Shown here piece by piece: positions 1 to 7,094 of a stretch of 8,620 bases of DNA (its first letter is position 1; every line of letters begins with the position of its first letter). Below the pieces are notes generated by a model, which was given only the letters and a program-made list of their open reading frames with translations, was not told where the DNA came from and searched no databases. Source of the stretch: Bdellovibrionales bacterium (GTDB lineage: Bacteria > Bdellovibrionota > Bdellovibrionia > Bdellovibrionales > UBA1609); NCBI GenBank assembly GCA_027451425.1, contig DAIDJH010000060.1, forward strand, positions 1 to 8,620, read 5' to 3'. The position numbers were made by a program, and so were the translations under genes.

Positions 1-1
1 T

Positions 2-604
2 GGCGGGATGGGGGTCGTCGCGCCAATACCCGTGCCGCCGCTAGTCAATGAAGAACTTCTTCGCACGGTTATCGAACCCTCCGTCCGGGGGCTGAAATCG
101 CGCGATTTTTTATACAGAGGAATTTTATTTATTGGCGTTATGCTCACGAAATTAGGTCCACGCGTGCTGGAGTACAATGTTCGCTGGGGCGATCCCGAAG
201 CGCAGGCGATTTTGCCGCTTCTCGGGAGCGAGTCGGCTGACGGCGATTGGGCTGAAGTGTTTAAGCAAGTGGCCGACGGGAGCATGCCGAAACTCCGCTG
301 GAAAAAGGCGGGAGTCGCGTGCTTGGTTGTGGCGGCGGAAGGATACCCCGACGCTCCCATAAAAGGAGCCTTGATTTCAGGAACGACAAACACGCCGGTC
401 TCCTCAAATGACGTTGAGATTCTTCACGCTGGCACGAAGCAGCTCCCGGATGGTCGCTTCGTCACCCACGGCGGCCGCGTTCTCAATGTGATTGCCCGCG
501 CGGCCACCCCCGGCCTTGCCGTCGAGCGCGCGTATCAGGGGTTAAACCAAATTCATTGGCCAGGCATGCAGTATCGTCGCGACATCGGTCAAAAGCTCCA
601 ATGA
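2..604 (+). CDS. purD: Phosphoribosylamine-glycine ligase (GAR synthetase), C-terminal part; 5' end outside window
   Basis: This is the last about 200 residues of GAR synthetase, which joins glycine to 5-phosphoribosylamine using ATP in the second step of de novo purine synthesis in the cytoplasm. The reading frame is open to the left edge and begins with GGMG, the end of the family signature in the ATP-grasp domain. The first in-frame ATG at 8 is therefore internal, not a start. The metal-binding segment LEYNVRWGDPE (E55 and N57 counted from that Met) is intact, as is the C-terminal domain ending in THGGRVL and a conserved YRRDIG tail. PurD is usually about 420-430 residues, so roughly the N-terminal half is missing because of the window edge. 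The stop is TGA at 602-604, lying inside the end of the convergent gene at 589-1272. No intrinsic terminator is visible after it. The identification is confident. Confidence 0.95.
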   Translation, partial: GGMGVVAPIPVPPLVNEELLRTVIEPSVRGLKSRDFLYRGILFIGVMLTKLGPRVLEYNVRWGDPEAQAILPLLGSESADGDWAEVFKQVADGSMPKLRWKKAGVACLVVAAEGYPDAPIKGALISGTTNTPVSSNDVEILHAGTKQLPDGRFVTHGGRVLNVIARAATPGLAVERAYQGLNQIHWPGMQYRRDIGQKLQ

Positions 605-1272
605 AAACCGAATTTTAATTCAGGAGATGCGACGTTATACGACAATGTGGCGGAAAGCGCCTTGTGCAGCTGAAGGTCCGTTTCTGCAAGAGTATTGTGA
701 ATACCGTAGGTCAATTTGTAGTTTTTGTTTTGAACAGCTTTGGTGTAGCTGGCTGTTTTGATAACCGGCAGGTTCATGAGGCTGTCATCGGCGAGCTCCC
801 TTGTAAGGATTGTCTGCACTGTTTTTGATAAAATTTTCGACGTGACCTGCGCGCCGCCGTCTGTCGAATTTAAACTCTGGTAGGGAACATAATCGGCTGG
901 GTTAAACCGATTGGCGTCAACAGCCTTCTGTACTTGTGCAAGCACTGAAAAGTTAATTTCTTTAGTTCCCGGATCAATGATTTGTTGTTGATCCGGCAAC
1001 ATTTGGTAGGCCATCTCGTCTTGGGTCAGCGCGGTCAGCATCGCGATACTGGCTTCGGCACGATTGAAATTGGCATGTGCCCTTGAGATGTTTGTTGGGC
1101 TTACTGCTTTTGATATTGCACTAATTATTGCACCCGGGTCGCTCGATGGCGCGGCAATGCGCACCGACGAAGCCGCCGGTATCGACTTCATAAATAAGAT
1201 CGTGGCGATCGCGGCTCGCCCGATTTTTCGTATATATTTATGTCTCAGATTGAGACAGTTCCCCTTGCCCAT
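589..1272 (-). CDS. Unrecognised, probably exported protein with outer-membrane-like C-terminus
   Basis: I do not recognise a family. The protein is 227 residues from the ATG at 1270-1272. The frame extends to a TTG at 1321-1323 (244 residues), but an extended -10-like element at 1338-1346 would place the transcript start near 1331, leaving almost no leader for that TTG, so I prefer the ATG. GTG directly before the ATG is another option, and no strong Shine-Dalgarno is seen. Residues 1-34 have basic residues, then a hydrophobic stretch ending IPAAS that resembles a signal peptide, although a Lys in the core makes it imperfect. The middle is helical-looking, with many Ala and Gln. The last about 45 residues alternate polar and hydrophobic residues and end in FGFHWSF, a terminal aromatic as in many outer-membrane beta-strands recognised by BamA. 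An outer-membrane or periplasmic location is inferred. It lies about 100 bases downstream of addA on the same strand, and its stop overlaps the end of purD tail to tail. Confidence 0.6.
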   Translation of the reverse strand: MGKGNCLNLRHKYIRKIGRAAIATILFMKSIPAASSVRIAAPSSDPGAIISAISKAVSPTNISRAHANFNRAEASIAMLTALTQDEMAYQMLPDQQQIIDPGTKEINFSVLAQVQKAVDANRFNPADYVPYQSLNSTDGGAQVTSKILSKTVQTILTRELADDSLMNLPVIKTASYTKAVQNKNYKLTYGIHNTLAETDLQLHKALSATLSYNVASPELKFGFHWSF

Positions 1273-1337
1273 CACTTCATTAAATGTGCAAAGGCGATGC
1301 CGCTCATTTTTTCGGAATCTCAAATCTACGCCATTTG

Positions 1338-1346
1338 ATTGTATCA
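1338..1346 (-). promoter_or_regulatory. Possible extended -10 promoter element for the 589-1272 gene
   Basis: On the minus strand the sequence reads TGATACAAT, that is TG-N-TACAAT, a good extended -10 match. It sits in the gap after addA. No convincing -35 box lies at 16-18 bases. A perfect TTGACA exists at 1390-1395, but it is 46 bases upstream and too far to pair. Transcription would start around 1331, giving the ATG at 1272 a leader of about 60 bases. Seen by eye only. Confidence 0.25.
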
Positions 1347-1374
1347 GCCTGACTCGAACGCAAAAAAATGCTGT

Positions 1375-4300
1375 TCAAAATTGTGACGGTGTCAACACTT
1401 GTGACAACTCATTTTCTATCGCGTCTCGTGCTCGTGCTGGCCTTACAACAACGCTTTCATCTAAGGCATAGACGACCGCACAATAAATTTCGCTTTTTAC
1501 TCCAATTGCCCGCAATGCCAATGTGTAGAAATCCAGTTGACGAAATGCACTTTCAACGTGCGCCGCGCTCCCCGACTTGTAGTCGACCAACCAAGCCACA
1601 TCATCAATGACCCCCCAAAGATCGATCTGCCCTTCGACAATTCCTATGTTGGTCTTGAGCTGAAACCCCCACTCAACTTGACCGCAGTCGATCAGCTGAC
1701 GAATAGGCGGTTTCGTTAAATTCAGCGTAAATTCGGCCGCACGCAAAAAGTTCGTAGCGTTCGCGCCAAACCATTTTTCAAAGTACTTTTGCGGGTCTTT
1801 ATCGAGTCCATATTTTAGCTTCTCAAAATATTCGTGAATTTTTTGACCCCAGGCCGGTCGCTCCAGATGATGCTTCAACCTCTCAGCCGAAAGAATCGCG
1901 TCTCGCGGTGAGACAGATGCAATGGGCGCCGCATGTGCATTCACAAGCTCCGTGACCGACCATCGCGTTTCGACAATTTTATTTTTGTTTGGCAAAACCT
2001 CAAATAGCGGACGTATCGTTTGAAAACGCTCGGAGGATATGCGCATGACCTCCGGAGACGGCCACTGGCACAAAACCTCATAGGCATAGGTTTCACCAGC
2101 ATGTTTGCCCGGACTAAATAACTTCTCCAATTTTTGCGCCCAACTGCCAGATTCCGGTTCTAATGAGTGCAAAATCACAGTCTCTTCGGCGCGGGTCATG
2201 GCCACATATAGCAGCCGGTCTAACTCGTCACGCTCACGCTGCGAAAATTCATCCAAAACCTCGACGGCGAAAAGACAGTGCGTGGTTTTCAATTTGTCTT
2301 CGGCCGGGTCATGGCATTTAAGCGCAATCGAAAAAGCGCCCGATTTCTCATCCATGACAAACGGAATCTCGTGACCACGCGACTTTGATAGTTTTGGTGA
2401 AGCGTGCAGATTCGGCAAAATCACATGCTTAAATTTCAATCCTTTTGACTTATGAATGGTCATGAGATTCACACGGTTGGGCTCTATGGCGGCAACAGCG
2501 TCCATACTTTCTTCACCGCCAGAAAGATCATCGCGCTCGCTCAACGCATCGTTTATGAATTGCAAATATTGAAATCCCGGCGTGCGCTCCGCCGCCTTGA
2601 GCAATGACAAGAACTTCCAAATATTTGCCTCTTTGACGCCGGTCGAATCATGAGCGTGGCTATGATCGACGATTTTGCGCTCCATAATAATCAACCGAAG
2701 CGTTTCAAATACACCGATGGTTTTGACAACATCTCTATATCGCCGAAGTGCTATAATCGGCTCGCACTTGCCCAATTCGCGGTCGAATGCCCGCCAGTGG
2801 GAGCTGTCACGACCTCCGTTCGACGGGTCACGCGCGCCGGATCGGCCGAGCGAAACAATGCGGGCCATTTCCGAGTCATCGACATGAAACCACGGCGATC
2901 GCAAAATCCGGATCACGTTTTCGTTATCGTGCGGGTTGAGTAAAAACTTAACAATAGACAATAAATCAAGAATCTCTCGACGAGAGAAAAAGCGCGCGCC
3001 CGAATGAACGTGCGTGGCAATACCGTATCTTTCAAGCGTTCGCGCTATATCCAGCAATTCGCTATGCCGCCGTGCCAAAATACAAAATGCATCGAGACGT
3101 TCACCGGCGCGAATTTCATGTTGCAAATGTTGAACAATGGGAGCGTAGGGATCTTGGTCACCGCTGGTGACCCGATAAAACGTTGCCACACGCGGTGAGC
3201 CTTGCGGACTTTCTCTTGGTTCCATCCGCATGAAGTCCGGACTCAACACCGAAAACACATCATTGAAAAATAGAAGAAGTGAAGGATTTGATCTATAGTT
3301 TTTATTTAGAAGTGAAATGAGCCCGCCGTTTTTTTCAATTTCGCGCTCTTTGGCCTCAAACACTTCTCGCCTTGATCCGCGAAAAAGATAAATGCTCTGC
3401 TGCGGATCGCCCACGTAATAGGCCGGCGCTTGGCTAATAAATTCGCGGAGGATCCTTACCTGAAGCGGACTCGTGTCTTGAAATTCATCGATAAGCCAAT
3501 AATCCCACTCCGCCCCGAATACTCTTGCAAGTTCAGGCGACGTCTCAATCGCGGCAAGCGAATATCGCTCGATATCTCGCATTTCAAGTTGCCCCGAAAT
3601 TTGAATGGACCGGTCAAGTTCCGTCAGATAGCGCGTACGCATTTCGGCAAATACATTCGACAACCGCGCAAACTGCTCAAGCATAGCTGGCTCGTTTGCG
3701 GGCTTTAGCAATTTTTCGAGATTTTTTAAAAGGCTCTTGAGTTCGTCATTCAATTCCGCACGAAACGGCGCGTTTTTCGCGCTGAAATTCGGCTTTTTAA
3801 TTTCTAAAATTTCATTAACCGCTTCGCCTTTTGCGAGCTTCGCATAAGACTGAAGCGTCGACAGCCATGCGCTGGTTTGTTTGCTCGCTGAAGAATTTTG
3901 ACAATCGCTTTGTGCGGATTCAATCACGCGAACAAATTTACTCAACCAGTCATCAAGCCGCGCCTTTCGAATTTGACAAAGTTCTTCAACCGCCACTGGC
4001 CGTGGGCGGCCGTTATACATAACAGCATCAATGCTTAACGAAAGTGCCTTCACCAGTTCGCGAATTGAAAAGTGATCCAGAAGTTCGTGAAATTTTCTTT
4101 CCGCTGTCAAAATATCGCGCACGATCTTCATATCGCGTTGATCGGCCGCGCGCTCATTCACAACGCTGAAATTGGCGTCAAGTCCAAGCAAATGTCCGTA
4201 CTGCCGCAGAAATCGCGTAAGCACCCCATGAATGGTGGAGATCACAAGCGATCGCCCCGACGACACATATTCGATGATCTCGGCATCTTGATTTTCGGTT

Positions 4301-4515
4301 GCGATTTTTAACAATCGCTCGCGCAACTCTTCGGTTGCCTTTCGCGTGAACGTTGTCACAACAAGCTTCGGTAACCGCCCGTGCTTTTTGCGAAATTCCT
4401 TCGCAAATTCAATAACACGCTTTGTGAGTTCAGTCGTCTTACCGGCTCCGGCACCCGCGCGCACAATTTCGGAGCGATCTAGAATTCCACTCAGATCAGA
4501 TGTGGGGCCCGACAT
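1375..4515 (-). CDS. addA: AddA-like ATP-dependent helicase-nuclease (UvrD/RecB family)
   Basis: This is the motor and nuclease subunit of an AddAB-type complex that unwinds and resects double-strand DNA ends before RecA loading. The protein is 1046 residues from ATG 4513-4515. Superfamily 1A helicase motifs appear in order: Walker A AGAGAGKT (20-27), Ia TFTRKATEEL (55-64), STIHG (93-97), II DEFQDTSPLQ (343-352), III GDPQQSIYLFRG (369-380), IV NYRSNP (406-411), V MTIHKSKGLKF (685-695), and VI LLYVAMTRAEE (768-778). A C-terminal PD-(D/E)XK nuclease follows: GQKIHEYFE with H894, GQID with D965, VDYKSG with D978 and K980, and RQLDFY with Q993 and Y997. All key residues are present. I chose this start because GGAG lies six bases upstream; an in-frame ATG at 4531-4533 would add six residues. 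It overlaps the end of addB by 25 bases, implying coupled synthesis. It is somewhat shorter than Bacillus AddA (about 1230), and no Q-motif glutamine precedes Walker A. Confidence 0.93.
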   Translation of the reverse strand: MSGPTSDLSGILDRSEIVRAGAGAGKTTELTKRVIEFAKEFRKKHGRLPKLVVTTFTRKATEELRERLLKIATENQDAEIIEYVSSGRSLVISTIHGVLTRFLRQYGHLLGLDANFSVVNERAADQRDMKIVRDILTAERKFHELLDHFSIRELVKALSLSIDAVMYNGRPRPVAVEELCQIRKARLDDWLSKFVRVIESAQSDCQNSSASKQTSAWLSTLQSYAKLAKGEAVNEILEIKKPNFSAKNAPFRAELNDELKSLLKNLEKLLKPANEPAMLEQFARLSNVFAEMRTRYLTELDRSIQISGQLEMRDIERYSLAAIETSPELARVFGAEWDYWLIDEFQDTSPLQVRILREFISQAPAYYVGDPQQSIYLFRGSRREVFEAKEREIEKNGGLISLLNKNYRSNPSLLLFFNDVFSVLSPDFMRMEPRESPQGSPRVATFYRVTSGDQDPYAPIVQHLQHEIRAGERLDAFCILARRHSELLDIARTLERYGIATHVHSGARFFSRREILDLLSIVKFLLNPHDNENVIRILRSPWFHVDDSEMARIVSLGRSGARDPSNGGRDSSHWRAFDRELGKCEPIIALRRYRDVVKTIGVFETLRLIIMERKIVDHSHAHDSTGVKEANIWKFLSLLKAAERTPGFQYLQFINDALSERDDLSGGEESMDAVAAIEPNRVNLMTIHKSKGLKFKHVILPNLHASPKLSKSRGHEIPFVMDEKSGAFSIALKCHDPAEDKLKTTHCLFAVEVLDEFSQRERDELDRLLYVAMTRAEETVILHSLEPESGSWAQKLEKLFSPGKHAGETYAYEVLCQWPSPEVMRISSERFQTIRPLFEVLPNKNKIVETRWSVTELVNAHAAPIASVSPRDAILSAERLKHHLERPAWGQKIHEYFEKLKYGLDKDPQKYFEKWFGANATNFLRAAEFTLNLTKPPIRQLIDCGQVEWGFQLKTNIGIVEGQIDLWGVIDDVAWLVDYKSGSAAHVESAFRQLDFYTLALRAIGVKSEIYCAVVYALDESVVVRPARARDAIENELSQVLTPSQF

Positions 4516-7094
4516 ACCGTTCTCCATTTGCATTCATCGCAAATTTCATAATCACGCGGCCGTGGGGCAAAATCGCCCGACCTCATTCGCGTCACAACTT
4601 CGGCTACTTTTACGCGCAGCCACTCATAAAGTTTCTCAAGCTCTTCGCGCTCGATCGGACTTTTGCCACGCGACTTATCAAATAATTTGCTTGCTTCATC
4701 GGCGTAACCGGCCACATCGCGAAATCCCTTCTCGCGGTCCATCTCGCGAAGAGTAAAATAAAACGCGCCTAAAACCGGCCCTGTCGGGAGCGAAGTGAAG
4801 CCATTTTCTAGGCAGTAGCTATAAAAAAGAAGCTGCAGCTCATTGTTCTCAATCCATTTATTGTGGCTGTGAAAGTCACCCTTCATCGACCACTTGTAAT
4901 CAAGAACGATATATTCTCCCTTGGAATTTTTATCAACACGGTCGATTCGACCCGAAATCTCAACTGGCGCAATTGAATCGCCTGGCAGCGTCAATTTACC
5001 GCTGACACTCCCTTCACGCAAAACTGTTTCTGTTTCAGGAAAGTCCCTTCGCCAATTTTTTTCAAAATCAAGAAACCGTTCAGCAATTTTGACAAGCCGT
5101 GCACGGGTCGCCGGCCAAAGTTTTTGCGCACCGACAACAATTTTTAAATCGTCACGCACTTGATCGACGAGCCGCTCAAGTTCGATTGCCGTCCAATTCA
5201 ACCTTGGCCGCAGTTCGGGCGGCTGAATTGGTTCAAGCAGTCGATTTAAAATTTCATGAACGACCCGCCCGCCCGTTGCCGCGTCCAAGTCGAGGTCGAC
5301 ATCCGGCAAATCGCTTAGGTAAAAAATTTTTTCAGCGGCAAATTGAAATGGACAATTCAAATATTTCTCGATTTGCGACGGCGAAAGTCTGGGGAGTTCT
5401 TCGATTTTAATGGCCGAAGCCCCCGCTTCAACTTCACCGGCGGATCTTTGAATTTCATCCCACCGGGTCGGCCCTGGAACTTCGCAATCGGCATCTGAAC
5501 CACTCAACCATATTGCCGCCGGTGACTGCGGGCGGCTCATTAAGTCATGAAGGGCAAAGCACGCGTGACATCGTGACTTCGTTTGCAACATGATTTTTTC
5601 AACCCAATAGGACCAGTTGCGACCGGGCGGAGTCAAATTCATTCCCAAATCACGAGCTAGCCTTTCACGATCTCTCTCTGAAACCGCAAATCTTTCTTGT
5701 GGTCGGATACTTTCCGCATCGAGCCCCAGCAAAACAACGGTGTCGAGCTCCAGCGGTAGTGCTGCATCCAAATTACCACAGCGAATCCCCCCCTGCGTCT
5801 CGGGTGAGTTTTCAAGCTCAATTCGCGAAACGAGATTTTCGACGTAGCGGACCCATGATCGCACTTCAAGTTGCAAATTCGATCGGCACTCCTGCAAAAA
5901 TATCGCGGCAACCCGTTCTATGCTGGTCACTTCTCCATCGTAAAACTGCAGCGCCCATGTGAAAAACCGCTCGCGATCAAGCTTGTCACCGGCACGGAAC
6001 GGCTGCGTGAAGCGCCGACGGACCGCCGGTTCACGGCTCAAATCATCTTCATCATAAATATTTTTGAACAGGGCCGCGAACCTTTCGTAGGGAATAGTTG
6101 CGTTTTCATCCCGCGAATAAATGTTCGCCTCAAGATCACCGGCTGAAAGTTGCAGCGCCTCAATTCGTAAAGTGGCCAACCAATTTTGTATTGACGGCAA
6201 AGAAGTCGCCGGAGTCACAACCGCTTTTCGCACGGGCAAACCTTCGACGCGCAAATACGAATCTAAAAGAGGCCAATATTTTTCGATTGAGGCTGAAAAC
6301 ACGCCGAGTTGGTTGAGCGGAACTCCGCGATCAGCCGCGTCGCGCAGCCAATGCACCGCCGCCTTAACTTCGCCCAATTCGCTGGCGAAACGATGGAACG
6401 AATTATGTTTATCAACGCGAAAGGCCGCTTCCTTATCGGGCAAAGCTTGTATTTGCGCCGAATTTTCTATTACGCCGTAAGCTGCAAATTGATCTTTGTA
6501 TCGCGCCCGATCTTCACTACTCGGAAATACAACTTCGATCTTTCGCGACCGCGCCAATTTTTCTAAAAGCTCAGCCTCAGCTCCGGTTAGCACGGGGCCC
6601 AAATCGACGCGCAGATCATTCGGCCAAAAATCCTCGGGGAGATTTTCAGAGGCCGCCAAAAATCCCGGCACCCAGGTCGCAAGCAGAATTTTTTGCTGGT
6701 GCAAAAACTTCCACGCGCTTTCGCAGAGATAATACCAGTGACCCCAGCGCACAACGGCGGCCGAATTCTGCGCCAACCATTCGCGCATTTTTTCCGCCTC
6801 CGCCTCGCGCGGTAAAATCGGCAAAAATATTTCAAGATAATCAAGTAGCAGTTGGCTCGAACCGGGAGAATTTGCCCACACGATGTTTTGGCTCTTCAAC
6901 CATTCACTGAGCCATACGGCCAAGAATTGCGGCGAGACAATGTCAATTTCAGGAAAATAATTTTTGAGCACATGCCGCCACAGTTCGCTCGCGCGCAATA
7001 CGGCAAATTCAGGTAGGCAATCGGCCTCACGCAAAAATTGTTCTTGAAGATTGGTCTTGCTCTGTAAGTCGGCAACAAGCCATGTCGAAGTCAT
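4491..7094 (-). CDS. addB: AddB-like PD-(D/E)XK nuclease subunit with Fe-S cysteine set
   Basis: This is the partner subunit of AddA, expected to form the heterodimeric helicase-nuclease that processes DNA ends. The protein is 867 residues, against about 1150 for Bacillus AddB. Residues 1 to about 560 resemble the inactivated helicase-like part, with a strand-like WLVADL at the start and VVLLGLDAESIRP at 453-465. The nuclease domain spans about 570-867: H613 in GGRVVHEIL, D718 in GRIDRVD, D732 and K734 in VLDYKWS, and Q754 and Y758 in LQLLFY. C581 (LNCPFQF) together with C852, C855 and C861, spaced C-x2-C-x5-C, is the four-cysteine iron-sulfur arrangement known from AddB and Cas4 nucleases. 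No Walker A loop is present at the N-terminus; an in-frame TAA at 7104-7106 rules out an upstream extension. The start ATG overlaps the upstream stop as ATGA (7091-7094), with GGAG immediately before it, which suggests translational coupling. The PD-(D/E)XK call is firm; the AddB name rests on architecture and the addA neighbour. Confidence 0.87.
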   Translation of the reverse strand: MTSTWLVADLQSKTNLQEQFLREADCLPEFAVLRASELWRHVLKNYFPEIDIVSPQFLAVWLSEWLKSQNIVWANSPGSSQLLLDYLEIFLPILPREAEAEKMREWLAQNSAAVVRWGHWYYLCESAWKFLHQQKILLATWVPGFLAASENLPEDFWPNDLRVDLGPVLTGAEAELLEKLARSRKIEVVFPSSEDRARYKDQFAAYGVIENSAQIQALPDKEAAFRVDKHNSFHRFASELGEVKAAVHWLRDAADRGVPLNQLGVFSASIEKYWPLLDSYLRVEGLPVRKAVVTPATSLPSIQNWLATLRIEALQLSAGDLEANIYSRDENATIPYERFAALFKNIYDEDDLSREPAVRRRFTQPFRAGDKLDRERFFTWALQFYDGEVTSIERVAAIFLQECRSNLQLEVRSWVRYVENLVSRIELENSPETQGGIRCGNLDAALPLELDTVVLLGLDAESIRPQERFAVSERDRERLARDLGMNLTPPGRNWSYWVEKIMLQTKSRCHACFALHDLMSRPQSPAAIWLSGSDADCEVPGPTRWDEIQRSAGEVEAGASAIKIEELPRLSPSQIEKYLNCPFQFAAEKIFYLSDLPDVDLDLDAATGGRVVHEILNRLLEPIQPPELRPRLNWTAIELERLVDQVRDDLKIVVGAQKLWPATRARLVKIAERFLDFEKNWRRDFPETETVLREGSVSGKLTLPGDSIAPVEISGRIDRVDKNSKGEYIVLDYKWSMKGDFHSHNKWIENNELQLLFYSYCLENGFTSLPTGPVLGAFYFTLREMDREKGFRDVAGYADEASKLFDKSRGKSPIEREELEKLYEWLRVKVAEVVTRMRSGDFAPRPRDYEICDECKWRTVCRAPHLI
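4522..4525 (-). promoter_or_regulatory. Shine-Dalgarno that decides the addA start
   Basis: GGAG on the minus strand lies six bases before the ATG at 4513-4515. The alternative ATGs at 4525-4527 and 4531-4533 overlap or precede it and have no comparable site. The site is inside the addB coding sequence, next to the codons of the last iron-sulfur cysteines, so ribosomes finishing addB would be well placed to reinitiate. Confidence 0.6.

Noticed and set aside
641..665. Small hairpin GGCG-GAAAG-CGCC as a possible purD terminator
   Set aside because: The stem is only four base pairs and no T-run follows; it lies inside the convergent coding region.
1390..1395. Perfect TTGACA on the minus strand near the end of addA
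   Set aside because: It encodes the Leu-Thr of the AddA C-terminus, and no -10 box lies at 16-18 bases; the TACAAT is 46 bases away.
1064..1471. Plus-strand open frame of 135 residues
   Set aside because: It straddles the 5' end of the 589-1272 gene and the 3' end of addA on the opposite strand, has no ribosome binding site and no recognisable protein features; a chance antisense frame.
1204..4255. Scattered GCGATCGC or near copies (about 1205, 2894, 4247)
   Set aside because: A few copies in coding sequence with no regular spacing; no evidence for a functional repeat such as HIP1.
4346..4756. Plus-strand open frame of 136 residues
   Set aside because: Entirely antisense to the well-supported addA/addB overlap, with composition typical of a reverse-strand shadow.
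6121..6480. Plus-strand open frame of 119 residues
   Set aside because: Antisense to the middle of addB; no start signal or protein family features.
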